Assembly (NCBI RefSeq): GCF_007970665.1
Contig: NZ_CP042430.1
Coordinates: forward strand, 4,154,001 to 4,218,000
Length of the DNA stretch: 64,000 bases
Source of the DNA: Baekduia soli
Lineage (GTDB): Bacteria; Actinomycetota; Thermoleophilia; Solirubrobacterales; Solirubrobacteraceae
Direction of reading: 5' to 3'
The first letter of the stretch is position 1. Each line of letters starts with the position of its first letter. The notes under the pieces are model-generated. The model was not told where the DNA came from, ran no database searches, and saw only the letters and a list, made by a program, of their open reading frames with translations. Positions 24,163 through 32,945 of the stretch are shown here, piece by piece. The translations under genes were made by a program, and so were the position numbers.

Positions 24163-25407
24163 TCAGCCGCGGACGTGCCCGTCCCCTCGCACGACGTACT
24201 TGAACGAGCAGAGCTCGCGCAGGCCGATCGGGCCGCGGGCGTGCAGCTTCTGGGTCGAGTTGCCGATCTCGGCGCCGAACCCGAACTCGCCGCCGTCGGT
24301 GAAGCGCGTCGAGGCGTTGATGTAGACGCAGGCCGCGTCGACGCCGAGCTCGAACGCGCGCGCGGCGGCGTAGGCACCGGTCACGATGGCCTCGGAGTGC
24401 CCGGAGCCGTGGCGGTTGACGTGATCGATGGCCTCCTGGACGGAGTCCACGACGCCGACGGCCAGCACGAGGGCCAGGAACTCGGTGTCCCAGTCGGTGT
24501 CGGCGACCTCGGCCACCTCGGGGTCGATCGCGCGCACGCGCTCGTCGCCGCGCAGCTCGACGCCCGCCTCGCGCAGCGCCCGCAGGGCGCCGGGCAGGAA
24601 CGCGCCGGCGACGTCGCGGTGCACGAGCAGCGTCTCGGCCGCGTTGCAGACCCCGGGGCGCTGGGTCTTGGCGTTGAGGATGATGTCGCGCGCCGCGTCG
24701 AGGTCGGCGTCGGCGTCGACGTAGACGTGGCAGTTGCCCGACGCGGCGAAGATCATCGGCACGGTGGCGACGTCGACGAGCGCCTTCTTCAGGCCCTCGC
24801 CGCCCCGCGGGATGATGAGGTCGACGAGGTCGTCCTGCGTGGCGAGCTCGGCGAGCTCCTCGCGCCCGCCGCCGGCCACGAGCTGCACGGCGCCCTCGGG
24901 CGCCTCGGCTGCGGCGATCGCCGCCAGCACGGCGTTGGACTGCGTCGCCGACGACGAGCCGCGCAGCACGATCGCGTTGCCGGACTTCAGGCACAGCGCG
25001 GCCGCGTCGATCGTGACGTTCGGGCGGGCCTCGTAGACGACGGCGACCACGCCCAGCGGCGTGCGCGTCTTGGCGACGTCGAGACCGTTGGGCAGCCGGA
25101 AGCCGTCGATGACCTCGCCGACGGGGTCGGGCAGCGCGGCGATGTCGCGCACCTGAGCGGCGATCGCGGCGATCCGCCCCTCGTCGAGCGTCAGGCGGTC
25201 GATGAGCGCGTCGGAGAGCCCGGCCTCGCGGCCGGCCTGCAGGTCGCGGGCGTTGGCCTCGAGGATCTCGGGCGTGCGGTCCAGCAGGGCGTCGGCGATG
25301 CGGTGCAGGACCGCGTCCTTCTCCGCGGTCGGCAGCGTCGCCAGCCGGCGCGACGCCGCACGGGCGGCGCGGCAGAGATCGGTGACGGACGTGGCGGTCG
25401 TGGCCAT
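24163..25407 (-). CDS. proA: gamma-glutamyl phosphate reductase
   Basis: 414 residues, full length. It reduces gamma-glutamyl phosphate with NADPH in proline synthesis. Key stretches: RTPLGVVAVVYEARPNVTID, KSGNAIVLRGSSSATQSNAV, and the catalytic-cysteine segment QRPGVCNAAETLLVH (Cys around residue 250), ending GEFGFGAEIGNSTQKLHARG. It follows proB in the same direction; the product of ProB is its substrate. Confidence 0.97.
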   Translation of the reverse strand: MATTATSVTDLCRAARAASRRLATLPTAEKDAVLHRIADALLDRTPEILEANARDLQAGREAGLSDALIDRLTLDEGRIAAIAAQVRDIAALPDPVGEVIDGFRLPNGLDVAKTRTPLGVVAVVYEARPNVTIDAAALCLKSGNAIVLRGSSSATQSNAVLAAIAAAEAPEGAVQLVAGGGREELAELATQDDLVDLIIPRGGEGLKKALVDVATVPMIFAASGNCHVYVDADADLDAARDIILNAKTQRPGVCNAAETLLVHRDVAGAFLPGALRALREAGVELRGDERVRAIDPEVAEVADTDWDTEFLALVLAVGVVDSVQEAIDHVNRHGSGHSEAIVTGAYAAARAFELGVDAACVYINASTRFTDGGEFGFGAEIGNSTQKLHARGPIGLRELCSFKYVVRGDGHVRG

Positions 25408-25440
25408 GCCCTGAAGGGTATCCGGGTCCGCCGCCGGGCC

Positions 25441-25471
25441 CGGGGGGCCGCCGGCCGCCGGCCGCCCCCCG
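25441..25471. terminator. G/C hairpin between proB and proA
   Basis: CGGGGGGC (25441-25448) faces GCCCCCCG (25464-25471) over a GC-rich loop. It lies in the 69-bp gap between the proB stop and the proA start. It could attenuate or process the proBA transcript, or simply be high-GC spacer. Confidence 0.35.
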
Positions 25472-25476
25472 CCCGG

Positions 25477-26574
25477 TCAGGCCAGGACGAAGTAGTCGCG
25501 GTGGATGGCCTCCTCCGCGGAGCGGGGCAGGACCTCGCGGACCTGCGGGGACTGCAGGCCCATCACGCGGCGTAGCTCCGGCGCCGCGTAGTTGACGATG
25601 CCCTTGCCCAGCAGCCGGGCGCCCTCGCGCACCTCGACCGCGTCGCCGGAGCCGAAGTCGCCCGAGACGCCGACGACGCCGACGGGCAGCAACGACGTGC
25701 CGCCGTCGCGCAGCGCTCGCGCGGCGCCCGCGTCGACGGCGACGGTGCCCCGCGACGGCTTGGCGTAGCGCAGCCAGAGCTTGAACGAGGAGTAGCCCAG
25801 CGCGCGGGCCGGGAACGACGTGCCCTCGTCGGTCGCGCCGGCCAGGACGCGGCCCAGCGCCTGGTGGCGCAGGCCATTGCAGATGACGGCCGGGATGCCG
25901 GCGGCCGTGGCCATCTCGGCGGCGACGACCTTCGAGCGCATGCCGCCCGAGCCCAGCGCGGAGGTCGAGTCGCCGATCGCCGCGTGGGACTCGAGGTCGT
26001 CGAAGTCGGTGATCTCGCCCACGACGCGCGCGTCGGGATGGGTCCGCGGGTCGGCCGTGAACACGCCGTCGACGCCGGTGAGCAGCACGAGCTGGTCGGC
26101 CTCGACGAGGATCGCGACCTGGGCGGCGAGGAAGTCGTTGTCGCCGAAGGAGATCTCGTCGGTCGCGGTCGTGTCGTTCTCGTTGATGACCGGGACCAGG
26201 CCCCACTGCAGCAGCCGGCGCAGCGTCTGGCGGGCGTTGAGGTAGTGCGAGCGGTGGCTGAGGTCGAAGAACGTCAGCAGGACCTGGGCGGCACCGACCC
26301 CGCGGTCGGCCAGCAGCTCGTCGTAGAAGCGGAACAGGCGGCCCTGCCCCACGGCGCTGGCGGCCTGGAGGTCCTCGATGGCGGTGGGGCGCGACGTGAG
26401 GCCGAGGATCTGCATGCCGCGCGCGATGGCCCCGCTGCTGACGACGACGACGTCGTCGCCGGCCCTTCGGCGGGCGGCGATCTCGTCGCAGATGCCGGCC
26501 AGGACGTCGGCGCGCAGGGCGCCGTCGTCGGAGGCGACGATCCCCGAGCCGAGTTTGATGACGTGCCGGGCCAT
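25477..26574 (-). CDS. proB: glutamate 5-kinase with PUA domain
   Basis: 365 residues. It phosphorylates glutamate, the first and usually proline-inhibited step of proline synthesis. The N-terminal amino-acid-kinase domain shows VIKLGSGIVASDDGALR, VVVSSGAIARGMQ, INENDTTATDEISFGDND and GSGGMRSKVVAAEMAT. The C-terminal PUA domain is at about 285-360 (GTVAVDAGAARALRDGGTSL). Length and domain order match the family. Confidence 0.97.
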   Translation of the reverse strand: MARHVIKLGSGIVASDDGALRADVLAGICDEIAARRRAGDDVVVVSSGAIARGMQILGLTSRPTAIEDLQAASAVGQGRLFRFYDELLADRGVGAAQVLLTFFDLSHRSHYLNARQTLRRLLQWGLVPVINENDTTATDEISFGDNDFLAAQVAILVEADQLVLLTGVDGVFTADPRTHPDARVVGEITDFDDLESHAAIGDSTSALGSGGMRSKVVAAEMATAAGIPAVICNGLRHQALGRVLAGATDEGTSFPARALGYSSFKLWLRYAKPSRGTVAVDAGAARALRDGGTSLLPVGVVGVSGDFGSGDAVEVREGARLLGKGIVNYAAPELRRVMGLQSPQVREVLPRSAEEAIHRDYFVLA

Positions 26575-26613
26575 GCGGCCCGCAAGCCTACGGCGCGAGC
26601 GCCGTCGGGGGAC

Positions 26614-26685
26614 CTACAGGTGCACGGCGGCCGGCACGAACAGCAGCGCCGCGCTGACGATGGTGGAGAACGCGAGGCGGATCAT
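26614..26685 (-). CDS. putative 23-residue single-pass membrane peptide
   Basis: Encodes MIRLAFSTIVSAALLFVPAA-VHL, essentially one hydrophobic helix, with CGGGAGA just before the ATG. It lies in the 237-bp gap between obgE and proB in the same orientation. Too short for homology by eye; composition and ribosome-binding site are the only support. Confidence 0.35.
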   Translation of the reverse strand: MIRLAFSTIVSAALLFVPAAVHL

Positions 26686-26811
26686 GTTCTCCCGATCGGA
26701 GCGTGGGCGCCGCGCCCCAAGGGCCTTCGACGCGTGTCCCGCGGGGCGTCCCCAGTTCTGGCCAGGCGCTCGGACGAGCGTCCAGCGGCCCCTCCCCCGT
26801 TCCGGTGCGGC

Positions 26812-28149
26812 CTAGCCGGGATCGAGCTCGAAGACGATGCCGGCGATCTCCACGTCGTCACCCGGCTCGAAGCCCTGGGCCTCCAGCGCGCGGATGACGC
26901 CCATCTTGTGCAGGCGGTGCTCGACGTGCATGAGCGCGTCCTCGTTCTCGAGGTCGTGGCGGGCGATGAGCCGGTCGACGGCGTCGCCGACCACGCGCCA
27001 GCCGCCCTCCTCGAGGGCCTCGACGGCGAACTCGGCCCGCCGCCGCGGCGCCGGGCGGAACAGGCGGTGCTCCTCGAGCGCCTCGTCCTCGGCGCCGGGC
27101 AGGGGCGCCGGGCCGGTCTCCACGGGAACGCGGCGCAGCAGCTCGGCCTTGAGCTCGTCCAGGCCGGCCCCGGTGGCCGCCGAGGTCACCAGGACGGGGG
27201 TGGGCTCGGCGACGGGCTCCCAGGGCTCGCGCTCGGGGACCTCGGCGGCGAAGCGCTCGCGCCACACCTGGGCGACGACCTCGGCCTCCTCGGGCGAGAC
27301 GAGGTCGGCCTTGGAGAGCACGAGGATGCGCGGCAGGCGCGCGAGCCGCGCGTCGTAGGCGCCGAGCTCGTGCTCGATCGTGGCGAAGTTGGCCTCGGGG
27401 TCCGAGCCGTCCAGGGGCGCGAGGTCCAGGACGTGGACCAGCAGGCGGGTGCGCTCGACGTGGGCCAGGAAGTCGTGGCCCAGCCCCGCGCCGCCCGCGG
27501 CGCCCTCGATGAGCCCAGGGATGTCGGCGAGCACGAGCTGGCGGTCCTCGCCGTCCAGCGTGCCGAGGACAGGCTCCAGCGTCGTGAACGGATAGCCGGC
27601 GATCTTCGGCGCGGCGCGCGTGACGCGCGCCAGCAGCGAGGACTTGCCCGCGTTGGGCACGCCGACGAACCCGACGTCGGCCAGGAGCTTGAGCCGCAGG
27701 TCCAGCCAGCCCTCCTCGCCGGGCAGGCCGCGCTCGGCGAACGTCGGCGACTGCCGGGTGGCGCCGGCGAACTTCTTGTTGCCCTTGCCGCCGGGGCCGC
27801 CGTGGGCGACGACGACCTCCTGGCCGGGGATCACGAGGTCGTGGACGGTGCCGTCCTCCGTCGTGACCTGGGTGCCGGGCGGGACGCGGACGACGAGGTC
27901 CTCGCCGTCGGCGCCGTGGCGAAGCGCGCCCTCGCCGTGGCGCCCGCGGCCGGCCTTGTAGTGCGCCTTGCGCTTGAAGGACTGCAGGTCGCGCAGGGAG
28001 TCGTCGCAGCGCAGCACGACGTCGGCGCCGTGCCCGCCGTCCCCGCCGTCGGGGCCGCCTTTGGGCACGTGCGCCTCGCGGCGGAAGCTCATGCAACCGT
28101 TCCCGCCGCCGCCCGCCTGGACGAAGATGCGCGCCTTGTCGTACAGCAT
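26812..28149 (-). CDS. obgE: Obg-family GTPase (ribosome biogenesis, stress)
   Basis: About 445 residues from MLYDKARIFVQAGGGG; the upstream in-frame TTG is less likely. The glycine-rich Obg fold occupies residues 1-155 (GGNGCMSFRREAHVPKGGPD). The G domain has GVPNAGKSSLL (G1), DIPGLIEG (G3) and LSKADL (G4), and a C-terminal OCT domain (ALEEGGWRVVGDAVDRLIAR...MGVIRALEAQGFEPGDDVEI) follows. It normally follows rplU-rpmA; here two unrelated genes intervene. Confidence 0.97.
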   Translation of the reverse strand: MLYDKARIFVQAGGGGNGCMSFRREAHVPKGGPDGGDGGHGADVVLRCDDSLRDLQSFKRKAHYKAGRGRHGEGALRHGADGEDLVVRVPPGTQVTTEDGTVHDLVIPGQEVVVAHGGPGGKGNKKFAGATRQSPTFAERGLPGEEGWLDLRLKLLADVGFVGVPNAGKSSLLARVTRAAPKIAGYPFTTLEPVLGTLDGEDRQLVLADIPGLIEGAAGGAGLGHDFLAHVERTRLLVHVLDLAPLDGSDPEANFATIEHELGAYDARLARLPRILVLSKADLVSPEEAEVVAQVWRERFAAEVPEREPWEPVAEPTPVLVTSAATGAGLDELKAELLRRVPVETGPAPLPGAEDEALEEHRLFRPAPRRRAEFAVEALEEGGWRVVGDAVDRLIARHDLENEDALMHVEHRLHKMGVIRALEAQGFEPGDDVEIAGIVFELDPG

Positions 28150-28184
28150 GTGAGCCAAGGACGGTAGTGGGGAACCAGCCCCAC

Positions 28185-28874
28185 ATGGCTCACGACCCCG
28201 TCTTCCTCATCACCGGCGCCGGCTCGGGCATCGGCGCCGCCACCGCGCGCCGGGCCGCGCAGGCCGGCCACCGGCTCGTGCTCGCCGGCCGCTCCGCCGA
28301 CCGCCTGCAGGCCCTGGCCGACGAGCTCGGCGGCCGCGGGCGCGCCGTGGCCGTCGCGACCGACGTCACCCGCTGGGAGGACAACGAGGCGCTCGTGGCC
28401 GCCGCCCTGCAGCACTTCGGGCGCCTGGACGTCGCGTTCGCCAACGCGGGGTTCGGCGCCGCGCGCGGCTGGCTGAAGGAGACGCCCGAGCACTGGCGCG
28501 AGATGGTGCTCACGAACGTCCTGGGCGCCGCCTACACGGCCCGGGCGGCGATCCCGGCGCTGACCGAGAGCCGCGGCCACCTGCTGCTGACGGGCTCGGT
28601 GGCCGGGCGCAGGGCGCTGCCTGGCAGCCTGTACTCCGCGACGAAGTGGGCGGTCACCGCCATGGGCGAGGCGCTGCGGGCCGATCTGGACGGCACGGGT
28701 GTGCGCACGACGCTCATCGAGCCCGGCGCGGTCGACACGCCGTTCTTCGACGACCCGGGCGAAGGGCGGCTGGAGCCCGACGACGTCGCGCGCGCGGTGC
28801 TCTACGCGGTCTCCCAGCCGCCGCACGTCGACGTCAACGAGATCCTCATCCGCCCCACGGCCCAGTCGGGCTGA
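28185..28874 (+). CDS. short-chain dehydrogenase/reductase
   Basis: 229 residues, classical SDR. Cofactor loop ITGAGSGIGAATARRA, ANAGFG, catalytic Ser in LLLTGSVAGRRA, and YSATKWAV with the YxxxK pair. The R following the second strand (LAGRSADRLQ) suggests NADP preference. Substrate unknown. It is divergent from obgE and convergent with the MFS gene, between obgE and rpmA. Confidence 0.92.
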   Translation: MAHDPVFLITGAGSGIGAATARRAAQAGHRLVLAGRSADRLQALADELGGRGRAVAVATDVTRWEDNEALVAAALQHFGRLDVAFANAGFGAARGWLKETPEHWREMVLTNVLGAAYTARAAIPALTESRGHLLLTGSVAGRRALPGSLYSATKWAVTAMGEALRADLDGTGVRTTLIEPGAVDTPFFDDPGEGRLEPDDVARAVLYAVSQPPHVDVNEILIRPTAQSG

Positions 28875-28892
28875 GGGACGGCCGCCCGGCGC

Positions 28893-30339
28893 TCAGCCGC
28901 CGGAGCGCTCGGTGGCCGCGGCCGGGGCCGCGGCCGGCCGCACGCCGCGCACGAGCAGCAGCAGGCACATGGCGAGGCCGAGCGCCGCGATCCCGGCGCC
29001 GACCAGGAAGGCATGGGCGAAGCCCTCCGTGAGAGCCCGAAGCGGGCCGACGCCCGGCCCGACGCCCGCGGTGTGCTGCGTCGCGACCGTGGCCAGCAGT
29101 GCCAGGCCGATGGATCCGCCGACCTGGCGCGACGTGTTGACCAGGCCGGAGGCCAGGCCCGCCTCCGGGCCGCGGACGCCTGCGGTGGCCGCGATCGTCA
29201 CCGGCACGAAGGAGAACCCGATGCCCGCGGCGGTCAGCACGGAGGGGGCGAGCACGTCGCCCAGGTAGCTGCCGTCGGCCGAGATGCGACTGAGGCCCAG
29301 CATGCCCACGGTGATGAGCGCCATGCCCCCGAGAGCACGACGCCGGGGCCGAGGCGGCCGGTGAGGCGGCCGGCCAGCTGCGAGGTGCCGATGATCGCGG
29401 CGGTCATCGGCAGGAACGCGAGGCCGGCCTCGATCGGGTCCAGGCCGAGGATCTCCTGGAGGTAGAGCGAGACGAAGTACCACATCGCGAAGACCGCGCC
29501 GCCCATGCACAGCACGACGATGTTGGCTCCGCTGACCGCGCGGGAGCGGAAGATCCGCAGCGGGACGAGCGGTGCGGCGGCCAGCCGGCCCTCGATGAAC
29601 AGGAACGTCGCCAGCAGCGCGACGCCCAGCCCGAGCGTGACGAGCGTGCGCGTGGAGGCCCAGCCGTGCTGGTCGGTCTCGACGATGCCGTAGGTGAGGA
29701 CCACGAGCCCGGCGGTCACCGTCAGGGCCCCGGCGAGGTCGAACGCCCGCCGGGCCTTGGCGTCGCGCGTGACGAGGGGGACGACGCTCAGCGCGGCCAC
29801 GGCGACGGCCACGCCGATCGGCACGTTGATGAGCAGGATCCAGCGCCAGGACAGCAGCTGGGTGAGCACGCCGCCCAGCAGCGCTCCCGTGGCGCCGCCG
29901 ACGCCGCCCATGGCCCCCAGAGCCCGAGGGCCTTGTTGCGCTCGGCGCCCTCGGTGAACGTGGTCATGATGATCGACAGCGTCGCGGGCGCGACGATCGC
30001 GCCGCCCAGCCCCTGGATGGCCCGCGCGGCGACGAGCATGCCCTGGGTCTGGGCCAGGCCGCCGGCCAGCGAGGCGAAGGCGAAGACCAGCAGGCCGGTG
30101 ACGAAGACGGGCCGCCGGCCGATGAGGTCGGTGGCCCGGCCGCCCAGCATGAGGAACCCGGCGAACGCCAGCGTGTAGGCGTTGACGATCCACTGCAGCC
30201 CCGTGGCCGAGAAGCCCAGGTCGCCGCGGATGGACGGCAGGGCGACGTTGACGATCGAGACGTCGAGGATGACCATGAACTGCGCGAGGCAGCACAGGAC
30301 GAGGACGAGGGTCGGGGTGCGAGCCTTGGAGAACGACAC
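28893..30339 (-). CDS. MFS drug-efflux-type transporter (DHA2), two apparent frameshifts
   Basis: A 14-helix DHA2-type transporter if repaired. The N-terminus is VSFSKARTPTLVLVLCCLAQ then FMVILDVSIVNVALPSI (DHA2 motif D1), and GGRATDLIGRRPVFVTG is motif A. The frame breaks at a C-run at 29914-29918 (KALGLWG | MGGVGGATGALLGG) and again at 29326-29330 (GPGVVLSG | GMALITVGMLGL). Each is fixed by one extra G in the coding strand. The start GTG at 30337-30339 is preferred over 30357 because the latter lies inside a large palindrome. It is either two sequencing errors or a young pseudogene. Confidence 0.8.
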
Positions 30340-30372
30340 GAGCCCATGGTTGCACACGCAACCATGGGCTCG
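30339..30372. promoter_or_regulatory. 15-bp perfect palindrome at the MFS gene start
   Basis: CGAGCCCATGGTTGC (30339-30353) and its exact complement (30358-30372) flank ACAC. The inner ATGGTTGC-GTGT-GCAACCAT looks like a TetR-family operator, as often found before efflux genes, and it overlaps the transporter's translation start. It also lies 25 bp after the rpmA stop and could end that transcript. No tetR gene is adjacent. Confidence 0.6.
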
Positions 30373-30396
30373 GGTGTCAGGTCCGATACGGGGACG

Positions 30397-30669
30397 CTAG
30401 GCGGCGGGCTGCGCGTCCTCGCCGGGGAGGATCGACACGACGCGGCCGCGGCGGCCGGTCTTGAACTCGACGATGCCCGCGTCCTTGGCGAACAGCGTGT
30501 CGTCCTTGCCCATGCCGACGCCGTCGCCGGCCTTGAAGCGCGAGCCGCGCTGGCGCACGATGATCTCGCCGCCCGTGACGACCTGGCCGGCAAAGATCTT
30601 GACGCCGAGCCGCTGCGCGTTGGAGTCGCGCCCGTTGCGCGACGAGCCGAGGCCCTTCTTGTGAGCCAT
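30397..30669 (-). CDS. rpmA: 50S ribosomal protein L27
   Basis: 90 residues, [20 protein letters not shown] then [20 protein letters not shown], the standard bacterial L27 sequence; the N-terminal tail reaches the peptidyl-transferase centre. It is 4 bp downstream of rplU and clearly co-transcribed with it. Confidence 0.98.
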   Translation of the reverse strand: MAHKKGLGSSRNGRDSNAQRLGVKIFAGQVVTGGEIIVRQRGSRFKAGDGVGMGKDDTLFAKDAGIVEFKTGRRGRVVSILPGEDAQPAA

Positions 30670-30673
30670 GGTG

Positions 30674-30982
30674 CTAGCTCCCCTTCGAGATCTTCGTCAC
30701 GCGGATGCGCGTGAGCTCCTGGCGGTGGCCCTGGCGGCGGCGGTAGCCGCGCTTGGGCTTGAACTTGTTGACGCGCAGCTTGGGGCCGCGCAGGTGCTCG
30801 ACCACCTCGGCGGCGACCTTGACCCCGCCGAGGTCGGAGCCGAACAGCACGTCGTCGGCCGCGAACAGCAGCGGCTCGAGGTCGAGCTTGGCGCCGGCGT
30901 CGCCAGGCAGCCGCTCGACGAGCAGGGTCTGGCCCTCCTCGACGCGGTACTGCTTACCACCGGTCTTGACGATCGCGTACAT
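30674..30982 (-). CDS. rplU: 50S ribosomal protein L21
   Basis: 102 residues. [20 protein letters not shown] and the C-terminal [20 protein letters not shown] are diagnostic. It is the first gene of the rplU-rpmA pair, just downstream of the RNase E/G gene. Confidence 0.98.
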   Translation of the reverse strand: MYAIVKTGGKQYRVEEGQTLLVERLPGDAGAKLDLEPLLFAADDVLFGSDLGGVKVAAEVVEHLRGPKLRVNKFKPKRGYRRRQGHRQELTRIRVTKISKGS

Positions 30983-30991
30983 GTCTCTCAG

Positions 30992-32926
30992 TTACTCCGA
31001 GGTTGCCTCGGCCTTGACAGCCGAACGGCGCCGTCCACCTCTGCGGCCGCGGCGCCGAGGCTTGGATTCTAGCGAGTCGGCGTCCTCGTCGCCTTCCCCG
31101 TCGCCCGCGCCCTCGACGTCGAGCAGCGTGGCGACCGCGGCGGTGCGCCCGGCCTCCTCGATGCGCACGAGCTTCTTCGTGCCGACGAACCGCCCGCCGT
31201 TGACCACGGAGATGATGTAGCCGTCGATCTTGGCGACCGCGTCGTCGACCTCGTACATGTGGGGCTCCACGATGTTGACGAGGACCTCGTCGCCCTCCTT
31301 GAAGGGGATCGCGCGCTCCTCGATCTCCTGGCGCGAGCCGTCCATGGTGATCGCGAAGTGGTCCAGCGGCAGGCCCTCGGAGCCCTCGAAGTGGAAGACC
31401 TTGCCGGTCTCCTCCTCCAGGGCGTGCAGGACGCGCGCGCCGTCGCCGGTGAACTTCGAGCTCACCCGCGGGTTGACCTGGACGAGGAACGCCTCGGTCT
31501 TGTTCGGCGCCCGCGAGGCGATCTCGCGCAGCTGGCGCTCGAACTCGATCGCGATCGTCTCCTCGGACTTGATGACGCCCTCGCCCTGGCAGGTCGGGCA
31601 CGGGCGGCTCATGATCTCGCGCACGCCCTCCGTGACGTTCTGGCGCGTCATCTCGACGAGCCCGAGCTTGGAGATCTCGGCCGTGAACGTCTTCGTGCGG
31701 TCCTCGTCCAGCGCCTTGCGCAGCGTCTTGAGGACGGCCTCGCGGTTCTTGGCACGGGCCATGTCGATGAAGTCGATGACGATGATCCCGCCGATGTCGC
31801 GCAGGCGCAGCTGGCGCACGACCTCGTCGGCGGCCTCGAGGTTGGTCCGCGTGATCGTGTCCTCCAGGCGGGCCTGCTTGCCGCGCCCCACGAACGATCC
31901 GGAGTTGACGTCGATGACGGTGAGCGCCTCGGCGTAGTCGATGAGCAGGTAGCCGCCCGAGGGCAGGTCGACGCGCTTGGACATCAGGCCGTCGATGACC
32001 TTCTCGACGTCCCAGGCCTCGAACAGGGGCTTGGACTCCTGCCAGAGCTCGACGCGGTCGACGAGCTCTGGCGCGGTGCGGCTGAAGAACGAGACCAGGC
32101 GGTGGTGCTGCTGCTCGTCGTCGACGATCGCCTTCTCGAAGTCGGCGCTGAAGATGTCGCGCACGACGCGCACCGACAGGTCGGCCTCCTGGAAGACCAT
32201 GGAGGGCGCCGAGGACTCCTCGACGCGCTTCTTGAGCACCTCGTGGAGCTTGAAGAGGTACTCGAGCTCGCGCTCGAAGTCCGCGCGCTTGGCGCCGTGG
32301 GCCGCGGTGCGCACGATCGCGCCGCCGCCGTGCAGCTCCAGGCCGCGGGCCTCGCGGCGCAGCCGCTCGCGCTCCTTGTCGTCCAGGCGCTTGGAGACGC
32401 CGATGCCCTCGCCGGTCGGCGTGTAGACCATGTAGCGGCCGGCGACCGTCAGGTCCATCGACAGCCGCGCGCCCTTGGTCTTCAGCGGGTCCTTGACGAC
32501 CTGGACGACGACCTCCTGGCCGGGCTTGAGCAGCTCGCCGATGGTCTTGCCCTTCGAGCCGACGCGCCCGCGGCGCGCGACCTCGACGCCCGGCATGACG
32601 ATCTCGTCGACGTGCAGGAAGCCGTTCTTGTCCAGGCCGATGTCGACGAACGCCGCCTCCAGGCCGGGCAGGACGTTGTCGACGCGCCCCTTGTAGATGT
32701 TGCCGACGATGGAGCGGTTGCCGCGGCGCTCGAGGTAGAGCTCCGCGACCCTCCAGCCGTCGTTGAGCGCGGCGGGCCTGGCCCGCGACGCGGTGGCGGT
32801 GGCGGTGCCGGCGGCGGCAGCGCGGCTGCGGCTCCGGCGGGGAGCGGCCGCCGGAGCTCCGGTGGCCTCCATCAGCGCCACGCGGGTCTCCCCGCGGTCG
32901 ACGCTGACGAGCACTTGCTTTCTCAC
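30992..32926 (-). CDS. rng: ribonuclease E/G family endoribonuclease
   Basis: 644 residues. It begins RKQVLVSVDRGETRVALMEA and contains a basic Ala/Arg insert (about 25-50). An S1 domain follows (NIYKGRVDNVLPGLEAAFVD), then the catalytic core with VIDVNSGSFVG and IGGIIVIDFIDMA (metal-binding Asp), and the zinc-link cysteines CPTCQGEG. Processes rRNA, tRNA and mRNA. Compared with E. coli RNase G it has an extra C-terminal beta-rich domain (EGDEVLVNIVEPHMYEVDDA) and a basic tail, as in other actinobacterial Rne/Rng proteins. No long degradosome scaffold is present. Confidence 0.95.
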   Translation of the reverse strand: MRKQVLVSVDRGETRVALMEATGAPAAAPRRSRSRAAAAGTATATASRARPAALNDGWRVAELYLERRGNRSIVGNIYKGRVDNVLPGLEAAFVDIGLDKNGFLHVDEIVMPGVEVARRGRVGSKGKTIGELLKPGQEVVVQVVKDPLKTKGARLSMDLTVAGRYMVYTPTGEGIGVSKRLDDKERERLRREARGLELHGGGAIVRTAAHGAKRADFERELEYLFKLHEVLKKRVEESSAPSMVFQEADLSVRVVRDIFSADFEKAIVDDEQQHHRLVSFFSRTAPELVDRVELWQESKPLFEAWDVEKVIDGLMSKRVDLPSGGYLLIDYAEALTVIDVNSGSFVGRGKQARLEDTITRTNLEAADEVVRQLRLRDIGGIIVIDFIDMARAKNREAVLKTLRKALDEDRTKTFTAEISKLGLVEMTRQNVTEGVREIMSRPCPTCQGEGVIKSEETIAIEFERQLREIASRAPNKTEAFLVQVNPRVSSKFTGDGARVLHALEEETGKVFHFEGSEGLPLDHFAITMDGSRQEIEERAIPFKEGDEVLVNIVEPHMYEVDDAVAKIDGYIISVVNGGRFVGTKKLVRIEEAGRTAAVATLLDVEGAGDGEGDEDADSLESKPRRRGRRGGRRRSAVKAEATSE

Positions 32927-32945
32927 GATGGGTGGTCCTTGGAGA

